Assembly: GCF_022539505.1 (NCBI RefSeq)
Contig: NC_061513.1
Coordinates: 179,148,017 to 179,212,016, forward strand
Direction: 5' to 3'
Length of the DNA stretch: 64,000 bases
From: Lolium rigidum
Lineage: Eukaryota > Streptophyta > Magnoliopsida > Poales > Poaceae
The notes beneath the pieces are model-generated. The model was given only the letters and a program-made list of their open reading frames with translations. It was not told the DNA's origin and did no database searches. Positions 1-9,943 of the stretch are shown here, piece by piece. The position numbers and the translations under genes are program-made. Positions within the stretch are counted from its first letter, which is position 1, and every line of letters begins with the position of its first letter.

Positions 1-97
1 TTGGTTACTTTTCCTCTAGTGCAAGAAATGGTTGAGCGAGATGTTTATCCACTCGTTGGCCTTTATTCTTGGGTAGCTCAAAGTGTCATGCACTTAC

Positions 98-382
98 TGG
101 ATCATCAAATGTTTCCCTTAATTTGTCCCCTGGTTGCCTCCTTAATTGATGCCTTATGATCCAAATTACTATATTATTGGATTGAGTGATATGGCTACTC
201 GCTTGTTTGCTCTCCAAATGCTATATATGTGTATTTGACCATGCTTATGATGGATTTCTTTTAAGGACTCTAGCTAGATTAGAGGGGAAAAAGTTGCTGC
301 TTTGTTGCCTATGATAATGGATCATCAAATGTTTCCCTTTGTCCCCGGTTGCCTCCTTAATTAATGCCTTATGATCCAAATG
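98..382. repeat. Direct duplication of a ~68-bp segment
   Basis: The segment at 98-168 recurs at 315-382 with small indels. Both copies begin GGATCATCAAATGTTTCCCT and end CCTTATGATCCAAAT. The copies are about 217 bp apart, close to the ~200-bp period of the array that starts near 541, so they may be decayed outer units of a related array. There is no coding potential. Confidence 0.6.
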
Positions 383-540
383 ACCCAAGTCCCTTGCATG
401 ATCCCATTTGTCCCTAATGTTGCTTAAGATGAATAAATTCCCTCTAATCACCATTTGGAGATCAAGACTAGTTCTTGATTTCCATTAGCTAGACTCCAAT
501 ATTAAAAATGTCTCCCAAATATGGAGACAAACATTTTAAC

Positions 541-2640
541 ATTACCCCAAGTGATTTACTTGTCGATGATTAGATGGTTGGTCGATCACTCGTACACTCG
601 GGGTGGAGCAAGTGAGGCTTGGTGTGATGGCACAAATATCAATATCTTGTGCATCCTACCTGGCCTCACTTACTCCATCTCTGGATGTTAATATTTGTTT
701 CGACCAACAAAGTATGAGGCATTCCATTTAGTTGATACCACTTGGCTCTTTCTTCCATTTTAGTGCCGATGATTAGAATGTTCGGTCAATCAGTACACTC
801 CGGGGTGTCGCTAGTGAGCCCGGTGTGATGGCACAAATATCAATCTCTTGTGCATCCTACCTGGCCTCACTAACGCCATCCCGGGATGTTCATATTTGTT
901 TCGACCAACAAAGTATGAGGCATTCCATTTAGTTCATACTAGCTACTTCTTAATTGCATTGGCCTTTCTTCCATTTTAGTGCCGATGATTAGAATGTTTG
1001 GTCACCTATACGCCGCAATATACTTTGTAGACGAGCCCCCCTTTCCCGGCCGCCGTTCCGTGAACGAGTCCTTGATGAGACAACAACGCCGACATGCCTC
1101 TCCGGCGCAGCACCACTTTTCTTCTCTCGCCGTCCGATACGTGAACGAGTCCTTAATGCCAAGACGGTGCCAGCCTCCCTAGCATCATGCCGACCTCGTT
1201 GTCGCGCTTCAGGCCGTGTCGATCATGCGCCTGCACTCTTCGCCTTCTTGCCCGGTGAACGAATAGACTAATCGTTGGAATAAGGAAGCCGATGACGGCC
1301 GATCGCAATTTAATCTTGCGACCGGCTGTCATCGGTTTCCTTATTCCAACGATCAGCCTATTGGTTCACCGGCAAGAAGGCGAACAAGTGCAGGCGCGGG
1401 ACACACGGCTTGAAGCGCGGCAACACGGCCCGGCATAATGTCTGGGCAGGCCGGCACGGTCTTTGCATCAAGGACTCGTTCACCGGACGAGCGAGGGACC
1501 GGCGTGGTTCTCGCGCCGGAGATGCAGATCGGCGTTGTTGTGTCGTCAAGCACCCGTTGACGGAACGCCGACCGGGGAAAGGGGGCCCTTCTGCAAAGTA
1601 TTTGTGTTGACCAAAAATGTATGAGGCACATATTCTATTTTGTCATTCCATTTGCTTTGAGATTTTCAAAATGCCGATGATTAAAATGTTTGGTCACCGT
1701 ACACTCGGGGGTGGCGTAAGTGAGCCTGGTAAGATAGCACAAATATCAATCTCTTGTGCATCCTACCTGGCCTCGCTTACGCCATCCCGGGATGTTAATA
1801 TTTGTGTTGACCAACAATGTATGAGGCACTTATTCCATTTTGTCATTCCATTTGCTTTGAGATTTTCAAAATGCCGATGATTAAAATGCTTGGTCACCGT
1901 ACACTCGTGGGCGGTGTTAGTGAGCCTCGTGTGATTGCACAAATATCAATCTCTTGTGCATCCTACCTGGCTCGCTAACTCCGTCCCGGAATGTTAATAT
2001 TTGTTTCGACCAACAAAGTATGAGGCCCTTGTCATTCCATTTGCTTTGGTATTTTCAAAATGCCGATGATTAAAATGTTGGTCACCGTACACTTGGGGGT
2101 GGCGTAAGTGAGCCCGGTAAGATAGCACAAATATCAATCTCTTGTGCATCCTACACTGGCCTCGCTTACCCCATCCCTAAATGTTAATATTTGTGTTGAC
2201 CAACAATGTATGAGGCACTTATTCCATTTTGTCATTCCATTTGCTTTGAGATTTTCAAAATGCCGATGATTAAAATGTTTGGTCACCGTACACTTGGGGG
2301 TGGCGTAAGTGAGCTCGGTAAGATAGCACAAATATCAATCTCTTGTGCATCGGACTTGGTCTCACCGACGCCATCCCTAAATGTTAATATTTGTGTTGAC
2401 CAACAATGTATGAGGCACTTATTCCATTTTGTCATTCCATTTGCTTTGACATTTTCAAAATGCCGATGATTAAAATGTTTGGTCACCGTACACTCGGGGC
2501 GGCGTAAGTGAGCCTGGTAAGATAGCACAAATATCAATCTCTTGTGCATCGGACTTGGTCTCACTTACACCGTCCCTCGAATGTTAATATTTGTGTTGAC
2601 CAACAATGTATGAGGCATTTATTCCATTTCTCTTGTGCAT
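541..2640. repeat. Tandem array with ~200-bp units, each holding a hairpin
   Basis: The segment GCCGATGATTA(A/G)AATGTTTGGTCA recurs at about 565, 767, 982, 1673, 1872, 2062, 2261 and 2461, giving a period near 190-215 bp except for one expanded unit. Each regular unit contains an imperfect inverted repeat. In the unit near 1673 the left arm starts GGCGTAAGTGAGCC at 1713 and the right arm ends GCTTACGCC at 1783, with an ~11-nt AT-rich loop. Outer bases TTGGTCA and TGACCAA extend the symmetry. Between hairpins lies a ~80-bp spacer ending in TTTTCAAAATGCC. Short open frames in the array change frame from unit to unit and are not genes. I infer an internal minisatellite of the CACTA element. Confidence 0.8.
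1010..1602. mobile_element. ~600-bp foldback (long-hairpin) element inside one array unit
   Basis: Two arms of about 290 bp are imperfect reverse complements around a centre near 1312. The left arm has AATATACTTTG, then TTCCGTGAACGAGTCCTTGA and GTTGGAATAAGGAAGCCGAT. The right arm returns the complements of these in reverse order, ending at CAAAGTATTTG. It replaces the ~105-bp hairpin that every other unit carries: the left flank is TTTGGTCACC and the right flank TTTGTGTTGACC, as in regular units. It contains no transposase. It could be a foldback or Mutator-like MITE, or an alternative hairpin exchanged into the array. Open frames within it are symmetric shadows on both strands. Confidence 0.75.
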
Positions 2641-3030
2641 CGGATACTTGTTGGTCTCACTTTCTTCCATTTTCATCATAGTAGGAACTGGATGGAAGGA
2701 CCCCGATGCAAGCGAGCCTGGTGGGTAGAGATGACGGAGCAAAGGAGGAACCGGATGAAGACTACTTTGTATCTCGAAATTGTGAATTTTGTATGAATTA
2801 AGAGTTGTATGCAAAACATTTGACACTTGCCACTATATATGTATCTCGATCGGGCTCTAAGTAATGTGATGATGATGTCTATGTTATATCTGTGCAATGT
2901 ACATGATATTTATATTATATCTGAATGTTGCTGTATATAACCTGTGTATCTGTATTGTGTATCTGTATTGCTGTGTATAAACTGTATATGTATACCAGGC
3001 AGCACAAAATCGTGTATAATACAAGCAAAT

Positions 3031-3238
3031 TCTGTGGCGCACTAAGAAGCAATTCTGTGGCGCACTCTTTTCTGTGGCGCACCTAAGAAAAAGTGCGCCA
3101 CAGAAACCTTATTTTTGTGGCGCACGATCAGGTGCGCCACAGAAAGCTTATTTTTGTGGCGACGTTTCTGTGGCGCACCACCCGTGCGCCACAGAATCAA
3201 ATTTTCGTGCGCCACTGATGAGGCTTTTCCTACTAGTG
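3031..3238. repeat. CACTA subterminal repeats and terminal inverted repeat
   Basis: About ten copies of the core TGTGGCGCAC occur in both orientations within 208 bp; GTGCGCCAC is the reverse complement. Several opposed pairs can form short hairpins. Such subterminal motifs are the transposase-binding sites of CACTA elements (family knowledge). The terminal repeat occupies roughly 3224-3238. Confidence 0.75.
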
Positions 3239-3240
3239 TC

Positions 3241-4467
3241 TTGTACCTTTATGGAGCGCTCATTGCCTTCCCACTTTTGATGGGATATGGCGTCGATGCC
3301 GATCTTGAGAAGCTAACGAAGGCGCTGCCGATATGTGAAGACGGTTCTTCTATCGACCTGAGCGCTTTTAGCAACTCGCTCGAAAGTGCTCGCGCCAACT
3401 GATTGAGTTGGTGGAGGCCAACAAAAAGAAAGGAGCTGCCGAGAATGCCCCAAGTGCCTCCACATAGACCCAAGCGCTTTAAATTTGATGTCTTTTGTCT
3501 GTAATCGATAATCTTAAGTAGTTTCACTTTGTTGTGTTGTAATGAACCATGTTGGCAATGTTGCCAACAATTACTTTTGTTCATGAAATGCCACTTCGTT
3601 GACGCTCCCAATGGGAGTGAAATCCTTGAGCTTGTTTTCATTTTCTTAATATGCACACTCGATGCCTTTTCGCATGTGACACCAGTTCCTTCGTACACCG
3701 CAGGTTCTTCGGGTCCTCCATCTGGTGACGAATTCGGGCTTGTGCAGCAACTGCGAAGCAGAATATCTCAGATGGAGAAGGACCTAGTGGACATCCACGC
3801 CATGGTGGTGGTGGTGAAGAAAAAATGAGAGCTAGCCATCGAAGCCGAGCAATATGCGCAGAAGGAGCTGTTGAAGGCCACCGAAAGCTTGAACTGTAAG
3901 TAGCCGATGCTTTTTGTTTGGAATCTTTGAGTTCTTGTTCCTTGAGAATTAGTTTTCCTTGTTTTCGACAGTCATTTGTCTGAATGCATCGGAAGGGAAC
4001 AAACGCGTGCACGGCAGGGTCAATGCTTTGACCGACCTGTCGCAGCCGCACGACGTGTTCTTGACCGATAAATCGAAAGCTGATGTTGTCGCGAAGTTTC
4101 AAGATCAGGTGGAGCAAATACATGGCTTCTTCGATAAGTGTTGTGCATCCTTGCCCATGGTATGGGGACCATGTTTCCGCTCAACCCGACTCCTCCGATG
4201 TTGCTTGCTCTGATGGCTAAGTTCAAGGATGCTTCTGTGGTTTGGACTCTGGTGCGGAATCAACTTCTAGCTGGGGCCGAAGTCGTGTTTTCCTTTGTGT
4301 AAGCCCGCTACCTGTCGCTTGATTTGGAACTGATTACCAAGGAAGATGTTGATTTGTGTCCGTATTACCCTGTTGTCAGACGTCCTGCTTCAATTGCAAT
4401 CGATGGGATGGAGATGAGCACCGAAGCAGATCTCCTGGCTCGAGCTGAACGAAGAGCAAGACGATAA
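3241..4467 (+). pseudogene. Decayed intron-containing antisense gene of Tat element A
   Basis: This plus-strand gene lies opposite to pol. Two coding blocks are visible. One ends near 3465. A second has an acceptor-like CACCGCAG before 3702, a Gly/Ser/Pro stretch, and a coiled-coil segment (QQLRSRISQMEKDL). It is followed by a donor GTAAGT at 3896, a 76-nt intron to 3971, and a further exon to a stop at 4465-4467, with a tail rich in Glu, Ala and Arg (LLARAERRARR). In-frame stops (after the VVVVKKK run and near 4302) and frame changes show it is dead. Its place, orientation and coiled coil match the antisense PMD gene at 41341-44572; no PMD domain is left here. Confidence 0.55.
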
Positions 4468-4544
4468 AATTGATGTAAGACAATATGAGATGCATCAAGT
4501 GATCATGCAAACGATGTAATATTTGTATATGATTGATAGAACTT

Positions 4545-5600
4545 CTCATCTGCTGCATCCCCCGAGTGTTCGAGTGGGCTGTAGATTATGAAAAACTCGA
4601 AGCAACTTCTATCGCGTAGACGATGTAATATTGCCGAGACGCTTCTTTGTGTTTGAGATTTGTCGATGGCGATGCCCGTGCAAACGGGCGAACCGCACTA
4701 TCGATTGACCCGTGGTAAAACTTATTGTGTCAACGATGTGTTATACATAGACGTTTTTATAAGTGTTAAACGTCGGCGGTAGCCCCGAGCAATCGGGTGA
4801 GCCACATGTTCAACGAATTCGTGGCTCAAGTTTAGTGTAAACGACGTTTTGGCGCAGAGCCGCTGTTTTGTTTGTATAGCGTCAACGGCAACTTCTGAGT
4901 GATCATGCATGTTGCAAGCTCGACGAACTCGTAGCAATCTTATCGTGTAAACGATGTGTCATGCGGAGCCGATTTTATTTTTTAATTGCATCGGCAGCAA
5001 CCCCCGAGTGACCAGGAGCAATGCTGGCTTTGATGGACTCGTGGCTCAATTATTGTGTAGATGATGTTTCGGTGCAGGGCCGTAGGCTTATGTGTATGAT
5101 GTCGGTGGCATCCCACGAGTATTCGGGTGAGCCACGGGCTCGACGGACTCCTAGCTCAAGTATCGTGAAAACGATTTTTTGGCGTGAGACGTTGATTTGT
5201 GTAGTTTTGCTTGGTGGCAGCCCTCGAGTAATCAGGTGCGCTATGGGCTCGCCGGACTCGTTTGCACCTTTATCATGGGTACGATGTGTCGTGCAGAGCC
5301 ATAATTTTGCTTTGGGTTGGATCGGCGGCAGCCCCCGAGTGATCGGGTGCGCTGCTAGCTCAATGGACTCGTGACATTTTTATTGTGTGTACGATGTATC
5401 ACGCGGAGCCGTATGTTTTGTCTAGAAACTTGTCGGCTGCAGCCCCCGAGTAATCAGGTGTGCTTTTTTGCATCGATAGTTCAGAAAACTTCATGGCAAT
5501 TATCTTGTATACGATGTGTTTGCCATTTTTCTTGCTGAAGAAATTTGAGGAGCCCCCGAGTAACTTCGGGTGTGTCCTGCTGAGTAGAGTAATACTTGTA
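4545..5600. repeat. ~110-bp tandem array, about ten units
   Basis: The motif (G)CAGCCCCCGAGT followed by an ATCGGGTG-like segment recurs near 4561, 4676, 4783, 4893, 5000, 5110, 5217, 5331, 5440 and 5550, a spacing of 107-115 bp. Each unit also carries a GGACTCGTGGCTCAA-like block and a GTGTAGACGATGT-like block. The array sits in the 3' non-coding zone between the end of pol and the antisense gene. Open frames across it are not conserved between units. Confidence 0.8.
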
Positions 5601-5697
5601 TGGATGAACTTGAACTTTATTGATAAACTTTAACTGGTGTTCATATTGTCTTGCTATGGCTAAGAAGCATTATTGAACGAAGTAAAAGAAAAAAATC

Positions 5698-8515
5698 CTA
5701 AACATAGAACCGCCGCAGCTGCGCAATGTTCCATGGGTTGCTCTCCTCCAATCTCGTTGTAGTGTTCCTCATGCGGTATGCGACTCCTGGGATGACTTTG
5801 GTGATGATGTAAGGTCCTTCCCATGGGGACTCGAGCTTCAGGTGGCCTTATTGTTTCAGCCGCAGAACTAGGTCACCTTTGTCGAAGCTTCGGGTGCATA
5901 CCATTGGTTGTGGTAGTTGCGCAACCCTTGCTGATACACGACTGATCTGGTGAGGGTGATGTCGCGAGCTTCGACGGATAGATCCACGGCATCCTGGAGT
6001 GCTTGTATAGATGTCCTCTCATTGTATGCGACGACCCGAGGTGCTTCGAATCGAACATCGGCAGGCAGAACAACTTCGGCTTCGTGCACCAGGAAAAATG
6101 GTGTGTACTGTGTTGATCAGCAGGCTCCATAGTACCGATGGTAACTCTTCTACCCAAGCACCAGTTGCTTTTGTGAGGCGTTTCATTATCCCGTCGCAGA
6201 TTAGACCATTTATCTTCTCCACCTCGCCCTTGGTTTGAGGGTGTGCAACCAAGGCAAAGCTAAGCTTGATGCCGAGCCCTACGCAGAACTTATGGAAGTC
6301 TTCAGAGGCGAAGTTGCTTCTGTTTTCAGTGATGATGTTATGCGGTACACCAAAGCGGCAGGTGATGCCTTTGAAGAACTTGACGCTTGTGGTGACCGTT
6401 TGGTTGGTGACTAGTACAACTTCTATCCACTTGGTGAACTTGTCGACTGCGACCAAAAGAAAGGTGTGACCTCCTGGCAAAGATTTCGGCAGAGGCCCAA
6501 CTTGATCGACTCCCCACTGCGCGAAAAACCAGGCCATAGGTATTGTCATCAGATCCATAGCTGGAGCGTGTGGTTTTGGTGCGAAGCACTGACATGGATC
6601 ACACTTATAGACCAGGTTTCTGACGACCTGAGCGGCCGTTGGCCTGTAGAATCTTGCTCTGAAAGCTTTGGCGACAAGTGCTCGGCTCCTCGCGTGGTGA
6701 CCACAAGTAGCTTCGTGTATCTCCCACAACAGAGCTTTTCCATCTTTGAGTGCGATGCACCGTTGAAATATGCCCAATATACTCCATTTGTAGAGCTCGG
6801 CTGCTACCACAGTGTATGCTTTGGCTCGGCGAATGGTGCGCCGTGCCTCTGTTGTGTCTTGGGTAGTTCCTGCCATAGTAGATATGCAAGGAAAGGCAGA
6901 GTCCAAACTGGCTCGAGGAGCGGAACTTGCTGGCTTGGGCCGATGGTGATGTTGTCGTCGGCTGCTTCAGGTGCAGCCCCCGAGTCGGTAGTCGGCCATG
7001 TGGGGGGTGCAGGAGATTTGACCTTGATGGACCGGTGATTGATTACTTCATAGAAAACTCCGTCCAGAATTGCAGAACATGTGGAGCCGATGTTTGCCAG
7101 AGTATCGACTTCCTTGTTGTTGGCCCTGCCGAGGTGCTTTAGCTCGCAACCTTCGAATTTTCCTTCCATCAGGCGATACATCTCACGGTAGGCGACCATG
7201 TTGTCGTTGACCGCATCACACAGGTTCATCGACTGCTGCACGAGGAGGCTCGAGTCCCCGTAGATCTCCACGCGTGTAGCGCCGCAAGCTTTCGCCATGC
7301 GCATGCCGTGCGACAGAGCTTTGTATTCGGCTTCGTTGTTTGTCAGTAGCGAGAAATTCATCCGCATGACGTACTTCATCTTGTCGCCTTGCGGTGATAT
7401 GAGGACGACGTCAGTGTCAACGCCCATGTTGCGCTTTGAGCCGTCGAAGTACATAGTCCAAGAGCCCGATGTATCGGGAGCGGCCGACATTTGCGATTGG
7501 ATCCAGTCAATGAATAAATCAGGAAGCACCTGCGACTTGATGGTGATTCGATTGACGTAAGATATGTCGTGCGGAGCAAACTCGATATCCCACAGAGATA
7601 CTTGACCCGTAGCATAAGGGTTGGTAAGTATGTTCTTCAGTGGTGCTTCGGTGACGATGACGATCGGGTGCTCCGCGAAGTAGTGCCGCAACTTACGTGA
7701 TGTCATCCCTACGGCGTATGCCAACTTCTGATGATGCAGATACTGCTGCTTGGATGGAGTTAGCACTTCGCTGAGGTAGTAGACAGGACTCTGGGCGCCA
7801 TGAATTTTCCCTGCTTCTTCGCGTTCGACGACGAGCAAAGTGCTGACTACCTGATTGGTTGCGACGATGTAGAGTAGCATTGGCTCCATATCATGAGGGG
7901 TGACGAGGACCAGGGAAATCGATAGAACTTTCTTGGGATTGTTGAATGCTTCCTGAGATTCTAAGGTCCACTCGAATTTCTCCGATTTCTTCCTGAGGTG
8001 GTAGAAGGGCAGTGCCTTTTATCCTATCTTGGCGATGAATCTACTGAGAGTTGCTACCCGGCCGCCAATTGCTGCACCTGCTGCAGGTTTCTTGGTGGCT
8101 CCATGTTGAGGATGACCATGATCTTGATGGGGTTGGCTTCGATTCCTTAGGCAGATATGAAGTACCTGAGTTCTTGGCCTCAAGGGACCCCGAAGAAGCA
8201 CTTCTTCGAGTTCAGCTTGATCTTGTAGCGGTCGATGTTGTCGAAGGTTTGCTGAAGATCATCGATCAGCGTGGCGCCATCCCTAGTTTTGACGATGATG
8301 TCGTCGATGTACACCTCAATGTTCTTGCAGATCTGATCCTCCAGGCAAGCTTGCATGCACCATTGATAGGTTGCGCCTGCATTCTTCAAGCCGGCGGACG
8401 TTCTAGCAAAAGACACCGTGTGGTGTGATGAACGCATTAAGCTCATGGTCCTCTGCTTTCAGCTTGATTTGATTATAGCCGGAATAAGCATCGGGGAAAG
8501 CGAGGCGCTCGTAGC
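5698..8515 (-). pseudogene. Decayed pol (RT, RNase H, integrase) of element A
   Basis: Read from 8515 to 5698. The RT fragment has motif A with Asp (FPDAYSGYN, about 8465-8495) and the YIDD box (VYIDDIIVKT). RNase H spans about 7440-7190, with MYFDGSK, NNEAEYKAL and EIYGDSS supplying the D, E and D residues. Integrase has a zinc-binding H(X)nC region (GHHARSRAL, CDPCQCF), the first catalytic Asp in GVDQVGPLP, a second site reading IITENRSNF where Asp is usual, and Glu near KGEVEKINGLI. The C-terminus ends with a stop at 5698-5700. Frames change near 6890 and between 7889 and 8180. Gag and protease are missing because of the LTR insertion at 8516. Confidence 0.85.
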
Positions 8516-9943
8516 TGATGTCTACGCACGCTTCTATTCTTGTAGACAGTGTTGGGCCTCCAAGTGCAGAGGTTTCTAGAACAGCAAGAAGTTCCCCTTA
8601 AGTGGATGAAACCCAAGGTTTATCGAACTCAGGGAGATAGAGGTCAAAGATATCCCTCTCAAGTAACCCTGCAATTATGATACAAAAAGTCTCTTGTGTC
8701 CCCAACACACCCAATACACTTGTCAGATGTATAGGTGCACTAGTTCGACGAAGAGATAGTAAAATGCAAGTGATATGGATGAATATGAGTGGTAATAACA
8801 ATCTGAAATAAATATGGCAACAAGTAAACATGCAGTAAAACAATAAATAAACAGCGATTCGATGCTTGGAAACAAGTCCGAGGGATCTTACTTTCACTAG
8901 TGGTCACTCTCAACAATTATATCATAAAGGTAAATATAAGCACTTCACTATGCTACTCTGAACTACTCTCCAGTTGGATAAGGAATACTAATTCACCGCG
9001 TAGGTCTGCAAAAGCAAACCTTAAAGATGTATTCCCAAGTACTAATGAACACCCCACTCCGTCACTTTGAGCATTCGTAGGAGGTACTAACACACCACAA
9101 TTTCATAGAGACATCCAACTCAAATCATAATTCAGTGAACAAGTATTTTGTGAAATATAGCCTAAGAGACCCACACGGTGCACGCACCGTCACCTTTACA
9201 CACGTGGGACAAGGAGTCTTCAGAGATCACATAAGTAAAATCCACTTGAATAGCATAACGACATCTAGAGATTATAAAGCACATGGTCAGATAAAGATCA
9301 CACCATGGGAGAGAAAGATAAACCACATAGCTACCGGTAGAGCCCTTACCACCGGGGGAGAACTACTCCCTCCTCATCATGGGAGTCAGCAACAACAATG
9401 GAGATGGCGGTGGAGTCGATGGAGATGGCTCCGGGGGAAATTCCCCATCCCGTCAGGGTGCCGGAACAGAAACTTCTGTCCCCCGGATCTTGTCTGCAAT
9501 GGCGGCGGACCTACGGAACTTTTCGTGGATGGAGGCCGATTCGTTTAGGGGTTTTGCGTCGAAGGGAATTTATAGGCGAAAGGGCAAGGTCGGTGGAGGC
9601 CTGGTGGCTCCAGACCACCGCTAGGCGCGGGCCAAGGCTAGGCCGCACTTAGGGTAGGTCTGGCCGCCCTGCGCCTCCTCTTCGTCTCCCCTCTGGACTC
9701 TGTCTTCGTTACGATAAAATATTGACTTTGGCTTTTGTTTCATCCAATTTCGAGAATATTTCCTTTACAACTTTTCTGAAATACAAAAACAACCGAAAAC
9801 AGGGAACTAGCACTGTGGCATCATGTCAATAGGTTAGTGCCGGAAAATGCATAAAAGTGCCACGAAGTGTAAACAAAACATATAGCAATTGGTGTAAACA
9901 AGCATGGAGCATCAAAAACTATAGACACATTTGAGACGTATCA
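8516..9943 (-). repeat. 3' LTR of element B (type I)
   Basis: On the plus strand it begins TGATGTCTACG and ends GAGACGTATCA, i.e. TG...CA at both ends on the minus strand. At 1428 bp it is shorter than its relative at 59433-61146 (1714 bp), so it has internal deletions. Open frames inside it (for example around 9135-9650) fall in LTR sequence and are not genes. Confidence 0.85.

Larger units (their letters stand above)
1..3238. mobile_element. 3' part of a CACTA (En/Spm-type) DNA transposon
   Basis: The right boundary is seen directly: on the minus strand the sequence starts CACTAGTAGGAAAAG at 3238, a CACTA-type terminal inverted repeat. It is preceded inward by a dense cluster of GTGGCGCAC/GTGCGCCAC subterminal motifs (3031-3238). 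The next three bases (TCT, 3239-3241) would be the 3-bp target duplication. Positions 2641-3030 are AT-rich non-coding DNA of the kind usually found downstream of CACTA transposase genes. No transposase frame is visible, so the coding part and the other end lie left of the window or are missing. Membership of 1-540 in the same element is inferred only from continuity. The element interrupts the Tat-type Gypsy that begins at 3239. Confidence 0.7.
3239..8515 (-). mobile_element. Truncated Tat-lineage Gypsy retrotransposon (element A)
   Basis: On the minus strand the order is reverse transcriptase (from 8515 downwards), RNase H, integrase ending at 5698, a non-coding tandem array, and a plus-strand (antisense) gene at 3241-4467. 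No LTR is visible. The 3' side is cut by the CACTA end at 3238 and the RT side by an LTR at 8516 with candidate target duplication GTAGC (8511-8515). The proteins closely resemble those of the Fatima-like element at 54774-59432. The layout pol, internal repeats, antisense gene is known from maize Grande-like Tat elements. Confidence 0.8.

Noticed and set aside
1353..1631. Open frames on both strands in the foldback element
   Set aside because: They are mirror images produced by the inverted repeat; no start, motif or conservation supports a protein.
541..2640. Regular spaced repeats, possible CRISPR-like array
   Set aside because: Units are ~200 bp and nearly whole-unit repeats, not short repeats with unique spacers, and the context is a plant transposon.
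5021..5374. 117-codon frame in the 110-bp array
   Set aside because: The unit length of 107-115 bp is not a constant multiple of three and the frame shifts between units.
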